Assembly: GCF_001269345.1 (NCBI RefSeq)
Contig: NZ_CXOP01000002.1
Span: 1,178,853-1,242,852, forward strand
From: Limnohabitans sp. 2KL-27
GTDB taxonomy: Bacteria; Pseudomonadota; Gammaproteobacteria; Burkholderiales; Burkholderiaceae_C
Length of the DNA: 64,000 nt
Reading direction: 5' to 3'
Position numbers and translations under genes: made by a program
The notes under the pieces: generated by a model
What the model was told of the DNA's origin: nothing
Seen by the model: only the letters and a program-made list of their open reading frames with translations
The model's database searches: none
Shown here: positions 19,073 through 27,989 of the stretch, piece after piece
Layout of the letters: the number at the start of each line of letters is the position of its first letter
Position numbering within the stretch: the stretch's first letter is position 1

Positions 19073-20011
19073 TCAGCCTTCGACGCGGCCGAGCAACAAA
19101 AACTCCATGAGTGCTTTTTGCACATGCATGCGATTTTCGGCTTCGTCCCAGACGACCGATTGCGGGCCGTCGATGACTTCGGCGCTGACTTCTTCACCCC
19201 GGTGCGCGGGCAAGCAGTGCATGAACAGGGCATCGGGCTTGGCCACTTGCATCATGGCTTCGTCCACGCACCAGTCGGCGAAGGCTTTCTTGCGGGCTTC
19301 GTTTTCGGCCTCAAACCCCATGCTGGTCCACACGTCGGTGGTGACCAGGTCAGCGCCTCGGCAGGCGTCTTCGGGGTCTTTGAAAATCTTGTAGCTGTCG
19401 GTGCTGCGCAAACCGGCCACGGCTTGGTCCACCTCGTAGCCGCTGGGGGTGCTCAGGTGCACCGTGAAGCCTAGCAACTCGGCCGCCTGCAGCCAGGTGT
19501 TGGCCATGTTGTTGCCGTCGCCCACCCAAGCGACCACTTTGCCGGTCATCGATCCACGGTGCTCGATGAAGGTGAAGATGTCGGCCAGGATCTGGCAGGG
19601 GTGGAACTCGTTCGTGAGGCCGTTGATGACCGGCACACGCGAGTGCGAGGCAAAGCGCTCGATTTTGTCATGGCCATAGGTGCGGATCATGACCAGATCG
19701 GTCATGCGGCTGATGACTCGGGCGCTGTCTTCGATGGGCTCGGAGCGGCCCAGCTGACTGTCGCCCGTGGTCAGGTGCACCACCGAGCCGCCCAGCTGGT
19801 ACATGCCCGCTTCAAAGCTCACGCGGGTGCGGGTGCTGGCTTTTTCAAAGATCATCGCCAGCGTGCGGTCGGCCAGCGGGTGGTATTTTTCGTAGGCCTT
19901 GAACTTGCGCTTGATCTCGGCGGCGCGGGCAAACACATGCGCATACTCGGTGGCCGTCAGGTCGGTGAACTGCAGGTAGTGCCGCACGGGCACAGGTGGG
20001 GTCTGGCTCAT
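19073..20011 (-). CDS. argF: Ornithine carbamoyltransferase
   Basis: Anabolic enzyme (312 aa) transferring a carbamoyl group from carbamoyl phosphate to ornithine to form citrulline in arginine synthesis. The carbamoyl-phosphate site FEKASTRTR and the ornithine site HCLPAHRGEE are both present; VWDEAENRMHVQKALM closes the protein. The ATG at 20011 overlaps the argD stop (ATGA), so the two are translationally coupled; an upstream extension in the same frame is non-coding shadow of argD. The argD-argF pairing is typical of betaproteobacteria. Confidence 0.97.
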   Translation of the reverse strand: MSQTPPVPVRHYLQFTDLTATEYAHVFARAAEIKRKFKAYEKYHPLADRTLAMIFEKASTRTRVSFEAGMYQLGGSVVHLTTGDSQLGRSEPIEDSARVISRMTDLVMIRTYGHDKIERFASHSRVPVINGLTNEFHPCQILADIFTFIEHRGSMTGKVVAWVGDGNNMANTWLQAAELLGFTVHLSTPSGYEVDQAVAGLRSTDSYKIFKDPEDACRGADLVTTDVWTSMGFEAENEARKKAFADWCVDEAMMQVAKPDALFMHCLPAHRGEEVSAEVIDGPQSVVWDEAENRMHVQKALMEFLLLGRVEG

Positions 20012-21210
20012 GCGGGCTCCGCCAAAAAGGTTTTGATCAGGGGCGCCAAAATGGCGACCACTTCGTCGGCTTCGGCTTCGGTCATGATGAGCGGCGGCAC
20101 CAGGCGGATCACGCTGTCGGCCGTCACGCTCAGCAGCAGACCGGCTTCGGCAGCCCGTGTCCAAATGGCGCCGCAAGGGCGGTCCAGTTCAATGCCCAGC
20201 ATCAGACCCTGGCCGCGCACTTCTTTCACGCCTTGCACACCCGCCAGAGCCTTATCCAGCGCACCGCGCAAATGCGTACCGACTTTGGCCGCGTTGGCCA
20301 TCAGGCCGTCTTTTTCCATGATGCGGATGGTCTCAACCCCCGCACGCATGGCCAGCGGGTTGCCGCCAAAAGTGGTGCCGTGGTTGCCGGGCTGGAAGAT
20401 GTGGGCGGCCTTGGGGCCTGCCACCACTGCGCCAATCGGCACACCCGAGCCCAGACCCTTGGCCAGCGGCATAACGTCGGGCACGATGCCCGCCCATTGG
20501 TGGGCAAACCACTTGCCCGTACGGCCCATGCCGCACTGCACCTCGTCGATCATCAACAGCCAGTCTTTTTGGTCGCACAGGGCGCGCACTTGCTGCAGGT
20601 ATTCGATGCGCATCGGGTTGATGCCGCCTTCGCCCTGGATGGTTTCCATGAACACCGCCACCACATTGGGGTTGCCTTCGGTGGCTTTTTTCAGGGCATC
20701 TATGTCGTTGACCGGCACGCGCACAAAGCCTTCGAGCATGGGGCCGAAGCCTTTTTTCAGCTTTTCGTTGGCCGTGGCGCTCAAGGTGGCGATGCTGCGG
20801 CCGTGAAAAGCTTTTTCGTAAACCACGATCTCGGGCTTATCGATGCCCTTGTCGTGGCCGTATTTGCGCGCCAGCTTGATGGCTGCCTCATTGGCCTCCA
20901 GGCCCGTGCAGCAGAAAAACACATTCGTCATGCCCGACAACTCCACCAGCTTGGCCGCCAGCACTTCGGCGTTGGGCACATGGAAGTAGTTGCAGCTGTG
21001 GATCATCTTGCTGACTTGGTCCTGCAGTGCGGGCACCAAATCGGGATGGTTGTGGCCCAAAGTGTTCACGGCGATGCCTGCGAGCGCATCCAGGTAGGGC
21101 TTGCCATTGACGTCCCAGACTCGGCAACCCTGACCATGGCTGAGTGCGATCGGCAGTCGGCCATAGGTGTTCATGGTGTGCGGTGAGGCGGCTTCAATGT
21201 GAGCGGACAT
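20008..21210 (-). CDS. argD: Acetylornithine transaminase
   Basis: PLP-dependent class III aminotransferase (400 aa) making N-acetylornithine from its semialdehyde in arginine synthesis. LMIDEVQCGMGRTGKWFAHQ holds the PLP-ring aspartate and LAKGLGSGVPIGA holds the Schiff-base lysine near residue 251. It heads the leftward argD-argF operon. Its leader carries a hairpin with a T tract (21225-21255) just before the AGGAG ribosome-binding site, which could attenuate transcription. The gene is divergent from the DUF3579 gene. Confidence 0.95.
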   Translation of the reverse strand: MSAHIEAASPHTMNTYGRLPIALSHGQGCRVWDVNGKPYLDALAGIAVNTLGHNHPDLVPALQDQVSKMIHSCNYFHVPNAEVLAAKLVELSGMTNVFFCCTGLEANEAAIKLARKYGHDKGIDKPEIVVYEKAFHGRSIATLSATANEKLKKGFGPMLEGFVRVPVNDIDALKKATEGNPNVVAVFMETIQGEGGINPMRIEYLQQVRALCDQKDWLLMIDEVQCGMGRTGKWFAHQWAGIVPDVMPLAKGLGSGVPIGAVVAGPKAAHIFQPGNHGTTFGGNPLAMRAGVETIRIMEKDGLMANAAKVGTHLRGALDKALAGVQGVKEVRGQGLMLGIELDRPCGAIWTRAAEAGLLLSVTADSVIRLVPPLIMTEAEADEVVAILAPLIKTFLAEPA

Positions 21211-21224
21211 GCGTGAACTCCTGA

Positions 21225-21255
21225 AATAAAAAGCGGCCCAATGGTGAGGGGCCGT
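21225..21255 (-). promoter_or_regulatory. Terminator-like hairpin in the argD leader
   Basis: Reading leftward, CGGCCC (complement of 21249-21254) and GGGCCG (complement of 21234-21239) form a perfect 6-bp GC stem with a 9-nt loop, followed by CTTTTTATTT and then the AGGAG of argD. No gene on this strand lies upstream that it could terminate, since the next gene is divergent. It is therefore a candidate attenuator, or a 5'-stabilising hairpin if the transcript starts near 21260. Confidence 0.5.
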
Positions 21256-21267
21256 TGAAGGAATATT

Positions 21268-21296
21268 TTAGAGGCTTTGTCTGACCCTCAGAAGCC
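21268..21296 (-). promoter_or_regulatory. Possible argD promoter
   Basis: Reading leftward, TTCTGA is followed after 17 bp by TAAAAT, which lies about 55-60 bp before the argD ATG. The -10 is good (five of six) and the -35 poor (three of six). If correct, the leader hairpin lies at the very 5' end of the transcript. Confidence 0.35.
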
Positions 21297-21330
21297 ATCA
21301 TTCGCAAACGCCAGCGGTCACAAGCCACAA

Positions 21331-21349
21331 GTCTTATATAAGATACAAT
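21331..21349 (+). promoter_or_regulatory. Distant copy of the GntR palindrome with a -10 box, upstream of the DUF3579 gene
   Basis: GTCTTATATAAGAT (21331-21344) contains the perfect palindrome TCTTATATAAGA (21332-21343). TACAAT at 21344-21349 is directly abutted, exactly as TATGAT abuts the copy before gntR. Fifteen bases, GTCTTATATAAGATA, are identical between the two sites. The site is 64 bp upstream of the DUF3579 start, and the same regulator is inferred to act here. Confidence 0.55.
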
Positions 21350-21413
21350 ACTGGTCTAACGAAAGCAGTGGTGATCCCGGTGCTTTTGGTGTTCACTTCA
21401 CCCCCTCTATCCG

Positions 21414-21734
21414 ATGGTCTCCAACACTGCCAAAGAAGTCTTTATCCAAGGCATCACCGAGGATGGAAAGACATTCAGGCCCAGCGACTGGGCTGAACGT
21501 TTGGCGGGCGTGATGAGCCAGTTCCGACCCGGCGGCGCTGTGCCGGGCAGCCACTTGAGTTATTCACCTTGGTGCGTCCCCACCACCATGGGCCATGTGA
21601 AATGCGTGGTGGTGCACCATGACCTGCGCGATCACGATGTGATGGCCTGGGATTTTGTGATGAATTTCGCCAGAGACAATGGCCTGCAAGTGGCAGAAGC
21701 TTGCTTGCTGCCTGAGCCGCCCCCCAAAAAGTAA
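21414..21734 (+). CDS. DUF3579 family protein
   Basis: A 106-aa soluble protein of the DUF3579 family, often found beside argF/argD in betaproteobacteria. It begins MVSNTAKEVFIQGITEDGKTFRPSDWAERL, a segment strongly conserved in the family, and continues with FRPGG and SYSPWCVPTTMGHVKCVVV. No catalytic motif is apparent and the role is unknown. It is divergent from argD by 203 bp and followed by a terminator. The palindrome at 21332-21343 suggests control by the TCA-block GntR regulator, which would link it to carbon status. Confidence 0.85.
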   Translation: MVSNTAKEVFIQGITEDGKTFRPSDWAERLAGVMSQFRPGGAVPGSHLSYSPWCVPTTMGHVKCVVVHHDLRDHDVMAWDFVMNFARDNGLQVAEACLLPEPPPKK

Positions 21735-21747
21735 GACTCAAGAACTG

Positions 21748-21768
21748 ACCGCCCAAGGGCGGTTTTTT
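21748..21768 (+). terminator. Terminator after the DUF3579 gene
   Basis: ACCGCCC pairs with GGGCGGT around an AA loop and is followed by T residues. It is a compact Rho-independent terminator 13 bp after the stop codon. Confidence 0.85.
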
Positions 21769-21809
21769 ATTGCCAGCGCGATTTGATTCGATAGGTTGCG
21801 GTGAACCAC

Positions 21810-21890
21810 GCTGAGTTGGGGCCATCGCCGGGTGACGACTTCTACGAGCGAAGCGAGTCATGAGGAGCCTGGCGATGGCCCGAACTCAGC
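21810..21890. repeat. Long imperfect hairpin, dispersed-repeat-like
   Basis: Two 23-bp arms, 21810-21832 and 21868-21890, are complementary at 21 positions plus one possible G-U pair. The 35-bp centre contains GAGCGAAGCGAG and partly pairs as well (TGACGACTT against AAGCGAGTCA). It lies between two terminators in a non-coding gap and encodes nothing. It resembles repetitive extragenic palindromes or miniature elements, but genome copies cannot be counted from one window. Confidence 0.6.
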
Positions 21891-21917
21891 CTCCGCCAAT
21901 CTGCCCACAGGACATGA

Positions 21918-21948
21918 AAAAACCGCCAAGGTTTGCACCTGGGCGGTT
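21918..21948 (-). terminator. Terminator after rpsT
   Basis: On the minus strand AACCGCCC and GGCGGTT form a stem around a 13-nt loop and are followed by a T run. It lies about 80 bp after the rpsT stop and faces the REP-like hairpin. Confidence 0.7.
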
Positions 21949-22027
21949 CAGTTTTCGCGGACAGCGCACCCGTTTCAAACGGCAGCGAGGACCAAGCCTC
22001 GCCGGGCTGTTGATCTGGTGGAGCGGA

Positions 22028-22330
22028 TCAGGCTGCGGCGAGAGCCAAAGTCTTGACTTTGGCGCTCAGGCGGCTCTTGTCACGAGCAGCCTTGTTCTTG
22101 TGGAAGATGCCCTTGTCGGCAATGGTGTCCACCACGGTTTGCATCTTGGCAAACAACTCGGTGGCTTTGGTTTTGTCGCCTGCTGCAACGGCTTTTTCGA
22201 CGTTTTTCACAGCAGTGCGGTATTTGGAGCGCAGCGAAGAGTTCGCAGCGTTGATTTTGATGTCTTGGCGGACGCGTTTACGGCCAGAAGCAAGACGGGG
22301 ATTTTTCTTTTTGGGTTTAGCGGATGCCAT
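22028..22330 (-). CDS. rpsT: 30S ribosomal protein S20
   Basis: Primary 16S rRNA-binding ribosomal protein (100 aa). The lysine-rich start [22 protein letters not shown] and the coiled helices [17 protein letters not shown] and [19 protein letters not shown] are unmistakable. Transcribed alone leftward, divergent from murJ, as in many Burkholderiales where rpsT and murJ (mviN) are neighbours. An A/T-rich terminator follows after 80 bp. Confidence 0.97.
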   Translation of the reverse strand: MASAKPKKKNPRLASGRKRVRQDIKINAANSSLRSKYRTAVKNVEKAVAAGDKTKATELFAKMQTVVDTIADKGIFHKNKAARDKSRLSAKVKTLALAAA

Positions 22331-22483
22331 ATAGAGGTTCTTTCAGTGTCTGAGGATGATGTCCAGCGAACCCAACATTCTAGCAGAGCCGCTGCAGGTA
22401 TTTGAGGGACCCCGTCGGGCGGGCGCCCTGTCTAAACAATGCGCCCAATTGGGGCATTCAGCGGACCGCTACACTCGCCCACT

Positions 22484-24049
22484 GTGAGCCTTCTTCGATC
22501 TGCCTCTGTCGTGTCGATTTTTACCCTGGTCTCCCGGGTGACGGGTTTGGCGCGCGAGCTGCTGATCGCTTCCATGTTCGGGGCCAGCGCCTTGACCGAC
22601 GCCTTCAATGTGGCCTTTCGCATTCCCAATTTGTTTCGGCGGCTGTTTGCCGAAGGCGCGTTCAGCCAGGCTTTTGTGCCGGTGCTGGCGGCCAGTCGGG
22701 CCCAGCATGGGGACGAGGCCACGCGCGAGGTGATTGACAGCGTGGCCACGGCCCTGGCCTGGACGGTGTTGGCTTTGTCGGTCTTGGGTGTGCTGGCCTC
22801 GCCCTGGTTGGTCTGGGCGCTGGCCAGTGGCTTGCAGCAAGATGCCCGGGGTTACGGCGCAGCGGTCCAGATGACACGCTGGATGTTCCCCTACATCGCT
22901 TTCATGTCCCTGGTGGCCTTGTCGGCCGGTATCTTGAACACTTGGAAGCGTTTTGCTGTGCCAGCGGCCACGCCCGTGCTGCTGAATGTCAGCGTGATCG
23001 CCGCGGCCTGGCTCTTGTCGCCCTGGCTGGCCAAGCAAGGTGTTGAGGCCATTTATGCCTTGCCCGTGGGTGTGATGCTGGGCGGCTTTTTGCAGTTGGC
23101 GCTCCAAATTCCGGCCTTGGCCAGCTTGGGTTTGCTGCCCCGCCTTGGCTTGCGGCCCCGCGCCATCCAAAAGGCCTGGACCAACCCAGCCACCTTGAAC
23201 ATCCTGCGCCTGATGGGCCCGGCTTTGCTGGGGGTTGGTGTGGCACAAATTTCCTTGCTCATCAACACGCAGATCGCCTCGCACCTGGCTCCGGGCAGTG
23301 TGAGTTGGCTGACCTATGCAGACCGTTTGATGGAGTTCCCGACGGCCATTTTGGGCGTGGCGCTCGGGGCAGTCCTGATGCCGCAGCTGGCGGCCGCCAA
23401 AGCCACGGGCGACAGCGAGCGTTATGCGGCCATGCTCGATTGGGGTTTGCGTCTGGTGCTGATGCTGGCCTTGCCGTGTGCGGCGGCTTTGTTGGTTTTT
23501 TCGCAGCCCCTGGTGTCGGTGCTCTACCACTACGGTGCATTCACCGAACGCGATGTGCAACAAACCACGTTGGCCTTGACGGGCTATGGTGTGGGCTTGC
23601 TGGGCTTGGTGGCCATCAAGGTGCTGGCGCCGGGTTATTACGCCAGCCAGGATATCCGCACGCCTGTGCGGATTGCCGTGGTGGTGCTGGTGCTCACCCA
23701 AATCCTCAATGTGCTGCTGGTGCCGTATTTGGCCCATGCCGGCTTGGCGCTGTCCATTGGTTTGGGTGCATTGGTCAATGCCTTGTGGCTGCTGGTCGGC
23801 CTTATGCGCCGGGGCAGTTACAAGCCCCAACCTGGCTGGTGGCGCTTTGGCTTGCAGGTGCTGCTGGCCACGGGCTTGTTGACGGGTTTGCTGTGGTTCG
23901 CTGCGGTCCAATTGCCGTGGGTGGCCATGCGCCAAGAGGCTTGGCTGCGCATCGGCTGGATGGGCCTTGTTTTGCTGGGCTCGGGTGTGCTGTATTTCGG
24001 GGTGTTGTGGGCCACGGGTCTGCGGCTCAGAACCTTTCTCAAACGCTGA
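22484..24049 (+). CDS. murJ: Lipid II flippase MurJ
   Basis: Polytopic membrane protein (521 aa, about 14 spans) that moves lipid II across the cytoplasmic membrane for peptidoglycan synthesis. SVVSIFTLVSRVTGLARELLIA at the N-terminus and FNVAFRIPNLFRRLFAEGAFSQAFVPVL are the MviN/MurJ signatures. A GTG at 22484 is chosen as start because the family begins within a few residues of this segment; upstream codons look like spacer. TACACT at 22470-22475 leaves only eight bases to the GTG, so the mRNA may be nearly leaderless. Followed 18 bp later by the SirB1-like gene. Confidence 0.95.
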   Translation: MSLLRSASVVSIFTLVSRVTGLARELLIASMFGASALTDAFNVAFRIPNLFRRLFAEGAFSQAFVPVLAASRAQHGDEATREVIDSVATALAWTVLALSVLGVLASPWLVWALASGLQQDARGYGAAVQMTRWMFPYIAFMSLVALSAGILNTWKRFAVPAATPVLLNVSVIAAAWLLSPWLAKQGVEAIYALPVGVMLGGFLQLALQIPALASLGLLPRLGLRPRAIQKAWTNPATLNILRLMGPALLGVGVAQISLLINTQIASHLAPGSVSWLTYADRLMEFPTAILGVALGAVLMPQLAAAKATGDSERYAAMLDWGLRLVLMLALPCAAALLVFSQPLVSVLYHYGAFTERDVQQTTLALTGYGVGLLGLVAIKVLAPGYYASQDIRTPVRIAVVVLVLTQILNVLLVPYLAHAGLALSIGLGALVNALWLLVGLMRRGSYKPQPGWWRFGLQVLLATGLLTGLLWFAAVQLPWVAMRQEAWLRIGWMGLVLLGSGVLYFGVLWATGLRLRTFLKR

Positions 24050-24067
24050 CGAGTCGCCCTATCAGTC

Positions 24068-24928
24068 ATGCTGTTGAATTTGTCATCACCCACCCCGCTC
24101 AGTTACTTTGCCAGTCTCGTGCAAAGTGATGAACATTTCCCGTTGCTGGAGGCTGCAGCCAGCTTGGCACAGGACGAAGAGCCCAGTTTGGACGTGCAGC
24201 ATGTGCTGGACGATGTGGCGCGTTTGCTGCGCCGGGTTCATGCGCGTTTGCCTGAAGACGCCGATGACCTGACCCGGCTGGCCATCTTGACCCAAGTTTT
24301 CTACCAAGATTTGGGGTTTGGGGCCAATGCCAATGATTTCTACGCACCCGAAAACAGCTACCTCCATGAGGTTCTGCGCACACGCCGGGGCATCCCGATT
24401 TCTTTGGCGGTGCTGTGGCTGGAATTGGCGCAGGCCTTGGGACTGAACGCGCAGGGTATTTCCTTCCCTGGCCACTTTTTGGTGAAAGTCACGCTGAAGG
24501 ATGGCTTGGTGGTCCTGGACCCGCTCACGGGCGAATCTTTGGGGCTGGACACTTTGTCTGAAAGATTGAGCCCATTCCGAGACCCCGTTGACCAGACCGC
24601 ATCAGCCGACTTGGACGAGGGCGAAACCCCCTTGGGTTTGTATTTGCAAGCTTGTCCGCCCCGAGATGTATTGGCCCGTATGCTGCGCAATTTGAAAGAA
24701 ATTTTCCGATCGCAAGAGGACTGGCCGCGCATGCTGCAAGTGCTTGACCGGCTGGTGATTTTGTTGCCAGAGGTCTGGACCGAAAGGCGCGACCGGGGTC
24801 TGGTGCATGCCGAACTGGGGCATGTGCATGAGGCGCTGCAAGATTTACAGGTGTATTTGGACGCCGAACCTTTGGCACCCGATATCTCAGCGCTGAAAAA
24901 TCGGGTGTCTGAACTGTCTGCGCTTTGA
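24068..24928 (+). CDS. SirB1-family protein (transglutaminase-like fold with TPR tail)
   Basis: A 286-aa protein of the SirB1/UPF0162 family. The middle segment LHEVLRTRRGIPISLAVLWLELAQALGL and GISFPGHFLVKV form the transglutaminase-like core, although the classical catalytic cysteine of transglutaminases is not evident in the NSYLHEVL stretch. The last 80 residues, with PRDVLARMLRNLKEIF and a repeat after it, resemble tetratricopeptide repeats. Function is unknown; it is often encoded near murJ. It follows murJ by 18 bp and is convergent with purM. Confidence 0.85.
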   Translation: MLLNLSSPTPLSYFASLVQSDEHFPLLEAAASLAQDEEPSLDVQHVLDDVARLLRRVHARLPEDADDLTRLAILTQVFYQDLGFGANANDFYAPENSYLHEVLRTRRGIPISLAVLWLELAQALGLNAQGISFPGHFLVKVTLKDGLVVLDPLTGESLGLDTLSERLSPFRDPVDQTASADLDEGETPLGLYLQACPPRDVLARMLRNLKEIFRSQEDWPRMLQVLDRLVILLPEVWTERRDRGLVHAELGHVHEALQDLQVYLDAEPLAPDISALKNRVSELSAL

Positions 24929-25008
24929 AGGCTTGAGCAGGCTTGGAGCCAAGGTCAGTGGGTGGGCCCGAGGCGATGGGGCCCAGTACGCAAGGGCACA
25001 AAAGCCTT

Positions 25009-26061
25009 TTAGGCGACCACGACCTGAGCCCCTTCGCCTTGGACAGCAATGCGGCCGATCGTGTAAACCTGCTCTCCGGAAGCGCGCAAGGTTGCCGCGC
25101 AGCGCTCGGCTTCGGCCGCGTCCACCACCACCACCATGCCGATGCCGTTGTTGAAAGTGCGGTTCATCTCGATGTCGTCGATGCCAGCGGTGGCTTGCAG
25201 CCAGGCAAACAGCTCGGTCTGGGGCCAACTGCCTTTTTGCAGGTGGGCAGCCAGGCCATCGGGCAGTACGCGGGGGATGTTTTCCAGCAAGCCGCCACCG
25301 GTGATGTGGGCCAGGGCCTTGATGCCAGAGGAATGTTCTGTGTTCGGGTGCTGGGCCAGTGCGGCCAGCACATTCAGCACGTAAAGGCGGGTGGGCGCCA
25401 TCAGGGCTTGCTTGAAGGGCTGGCCGTCCAGGGTTGCAGGGGCATTGCTGCCCGCGCGCTCGATGCACTTGCGCACCAGACTGAAACCGTTGGAATGCAC
25501 GCCGCTCGACGCCAAGCCCAGCACCACGTCTCCGGCTTTCACGTTCTGACCCGTGAGGATTTTGGATTTTTCGACCGCACCGACCGCAAAGCCAGCCAAG
25601 TCGTATTCGCCTGCAGGGTACATGCCAGGCATCTCTGCCGTTTCGCCACCAATCAGGGCGCAACCCGACATTTCGCAGCCCTTGGCAATGCCGCCGATCA
25701 CGGCGGCTGCCGTGTCCACATCGAGCTTGCCGCAGGCAAAGTAATCGAGGAAGAAAAGGGGCTCGGCCCCTTGCACCAACACGTCGTTCACGCTCATGGC
25801 CACCAAGTCAATGCCCACGGTGTCGTGCATGTTCCATTCAAAGGCCAATTTGAGTTTGGTGCCCACGCCGTCTGTGCCGCTCACCAGCACCGGCTCTTTG
25901 TAGCGCTTGGGCACTTCAAACAAGGCACCAAAACCGCCGATGCCGGCCAGCACGCCCTCGCGCATGGTTTTTTTGGCCAGGGGTTTGATGCGCTCGACCA
26001 GCGCGTCGCCCGCAACGATGTCGACGCCAGCGTCTTTGTAGGAAAGAGGGGTTTGAGTCAT
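25009..26061 (-). CDS. purM: Phosphoribosylformylglycinamidine cyclo-ligase (AIR synthetase)
   Basis: ATP-dependent purine-biosynthesis enzyme (350 aa) closing the imidazole ring to make aminoimidazole ribotide. [42 protein letters not shown]-like [11 protein letters not shown] and [13 protein letters not shown] are all typical. The start is the ATG at 26061 ([12 protein letters not shown]); the reading frame stays open upstream but that part is antisense to the permease gene. Divergent from the AI-2E-type permease by 129 bp, with A/T-rich -10-like boxes near 26121. Confidence 0.96.
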   Translation of the reverse strand: MTQTPLSYKDAGVDIVAGDALVERIKPLAKKTMREGVLAGIGGFGALFEVPKRYKEPVLVSGTDGVGTKLKLAFEWNMHDTVGIDLVAMSVNDVLVQGAEPLFFLDYFACGKLDVDTAAAVIGGIAKGCEMSGCALIGGETAEMPGMYPAGEYDLAGFAVGAVEKSKILTGQNVKAGDVVLGLASSGVHSNGFSLVRKCIERAGSNAPATLDGQPFKQALMAPTRLYVLNVLAALAQHPNTEHSSGIKALAHITGGGLLENIPRVLPDGLAAHLQKGSWPQTELFAWLQATAGIDDIEMNRTFNNGIGMVVVVDAAEAERCAATLRASGEQVYTIGRIAVQGEGAQVVVA

Positions 26062-26190
26062 GGTTTGGGCCCGAATAGGGCTTGTGAATGGGGAGAGGGC
26101 CAATAAACGGGCTGGCAGACTAAAATCAGGGCTTATTTTAAGGGTTAGCCCTGAGCGCACGGGCCAGACCCCGGCAACACAAGAGACCGC

Positions 26191-27306
26191 ATGCAAGCCC
26201 CTCTTCCATTTTTCATGACCCGACTGGCCGCCTGGCTGGGCCTGGCCTTGGTCGCCGTGCTGGTTTTCTGGCTGTTGGCACCGGTGCTGGCCCCGTTCGT
26301 CATTGCGGCGGTCATGGCCTATGTCCTGCACCCCTTGGTGCTCAAGCTGGAGGGCGTGGCCAGTGGGCGTTTGCCGCGTGCGCTGGCCGTGGTGCTGGTG
26401 GAGGCGCTGGCCTTGCTGGCCCTTTTGGGTTTGTTTTTGTTGCTGGTGCCAATTTTGGTGCGCGAATGGCCTCTGTTGCAGCAACAACTGCCCTTGCTGC
26501 TGGACCGCCTGGGCGATGCCATCAACCCCTTGTTGGCCCAGTTGGGGCTGAATGTCTCGCTGGATCTGGCCGACCTGAAAAAGCAGCTGGTGACTTATCT
26601 GAGCGCCAACCGTGAAGACTGGTGGGCGCCACTCATGTCCTCGCTCAAATTGGGCGGAAGCGTGGCTTTGGCCTTGGCGGGTTATTCGGTGCTCGTGCCC
26701 GTGGCCTTGTTTTACATGCTGTACGACTGGACGCGGCTGGTCAACAGCGTGCTCGAGTTGGTGCCACCGGCCTGGCGCGAGCGATTTGACAGTTTCATGC
26801 ACGACTGCGACGAGGTGTTGGGCGAGTACCTGCGCGGGCAAATGTTGGTGATGCTGGCTTTGGCCGTGTTTTATTCGCTGGGGCTGACTTTGTTCGGTCT
26901 GGACCTGGCCCTGCCCATCGGTGTGTTCACCGGGCTGGCCGTGTTTGTGCCCTACCTGGGCTTTGGCCTCGGTCTGGTGCTGGCACTGTTGGCCGGTTTG
27001 CTGCAGTTGGCGCCGTCGCAGGCCTTGCTGATGGTGGCCGTGGTTTATGGCTTAGGGCAGTTGATTGAAAGCTTTGTGCTCACGCCCCGTCTGGTGGGCG
27101 AGCGCATCGGCTTGCACCCATTGGCCGTTATTTTGGCCTTGATGGTCTTTGGCCAGCTGCTGGGTTTTGTGGGCGTGCTGATCGCCTTGCCCGCCAGTGC
27201 GGTCTTGCTGGTGGGCTTGCGCCGTTTGCGTGCGCAATACCTGCAAAGTGATCTGTACCGGAAAAGCGGCTCGGGTGCCCTTGAACAAGGACCCGATCAG
27301 GCATGA
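26191..27306 (+). CDS. AI-2E family transporter (PerM-like membrane protein)
   Basis: Inner-membrane protein of 371 aa with about eight hydrophobic spans, of the PerM/YdiK/TqsA family. Features include [15 protein letters not shown] near the start, the amphipathic central region [27 protein letters not shown] and the family hallmark [18 protein letters not shown]. Some members export autoinducer-2 or act as ion antiporters; which applies here is unknown. It starts at ATG 26191 and overlaps hda by four bases, so it heads the rightward operon permease-hda-HAD-pcnB. Confidence 0.88.
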   Translation: MQAPLPFFMTRLAAWLGLALVAVLVFWLLAPVLAPFVIAAVMAYVLHPLVLKLEGVASGRLPRALAVVLVEALALLALLGLFLLLVPILVREWPLLQQQLPLLLDRLGDAINPLLAQLGLNVSLDLADLKKQLVTYLSANREDWWAPLMSSLKLGGSVALALAGYSVLVPVALFYMLYDWTRLVNSVLELVPPAWRERFDSFMHDCDEVLGEYLRGQMLVMLALAVFYSLGLTLFGLDLALPIGVFTGLAVFVPYLGFGLGLVLALLAGLLQLAPSQALLMVAVVYGLGQLIESFVLTPRLVGERIGLHPLAVILALMVFGQLLGFVGVLIALPASAVLLVGLRRLRAQYLQSDLYRKSGSGALEQGPDQA

Positions 27307-27989
27307 AGCAACTGGCTTTGGACATTGGCTTGGCCACGATCCCCACGTTGGACAATTTTTTTGCGGGCCCCAACGCAGCCGCACTGATTCATCTGCGTTT
27401 GTGGACCGCTTCGTCCAGCCGCTCCCCCGTGCCCAGCTATTTGTGGGGCGAGAGCGGTTCGGGCAAAACCCATCTGTTGCAAGCCGTGCACCATGCGCTG
27501 CAAGAGCAGGGCGCACAGGTGGGCTGGCTGGACGCCCACCGCATGGACCCGCCTGAGTTCAACGACGATTGGGCCGCCGTGCTGATGGACGATGTGCACC
27601 TGTACAACGCCGAGCAGCAGCACACCGCCTTCAACTGGTTTGTCAACGCCCTCACGCCTCGCAGCGGTCTGCCGCGCTGGGTCTTGGCCGCAGGGGCCTT
27701 GCCTCCAGCCGACCTGAAACTGCGCGACGACTTGCGCAGCCGCTTGGGGTGGGGCCACATCGACGCGTTGCAGGTGCTCGGCGAGTCCGAGCGTCGGGCA
27801 GTGCTGCGCCAAGAGGCCGATGCCCGGGGCCTGTTTTTGAGCGACGAGGTCATGTCGTACATGCTCAAGCGCTTTTCGCGTGATTTGGGCAGCCTGATGC
27901 AGCTGCTCGACCACCTGGACCACTACGCCTTGCAAACGCAGCGTGCCCTGACCATTCCCCTGGTGCGCGCGATGCTGGAGAACGAATGA
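27303..27989 (+). CDS. hda: DnaA regulatory inactivator Hda
   Basis: AAA+ protein (228 aa) homologous to the DnaA ATPase domain; with the beta clamp it stimulates DnaA-ATP hydrolysis to block re-initiation. The N-terminus [10 protein letters not shown] contains the QLxLD/L-type clamp-binding motif. Walker A GESGSGKT is at residues 49-56 and the Walker B segment is VLMDDVHLY. It overlaps the permease gene upstream (4 bp) and the HAD gene downstream (4 bp), indicating tight translational coupling. This purM-permease-hda order is common in Burkholderiales. Confidence 0.93.
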   Translation: MKQLALDIGLATIPTLDNFFAGPNAAALIHLRLWTASSSRSPVPSYLWGESGSGKTHLLQAVHHALQEQGAQVGWLDAHRMDPPEFNDDWAAVLMDDVHLYNAEQQHTAFNWFVNALTPRSGLPRWVLAAGALPPADLKLRDDLRSRLGWGHIDALQVLGESERRAVLRQEADARGLFLSDEVMSYMLKRFSRDLGSLMQLLDHLDHYALQTQRALTIPLVRAMLENE

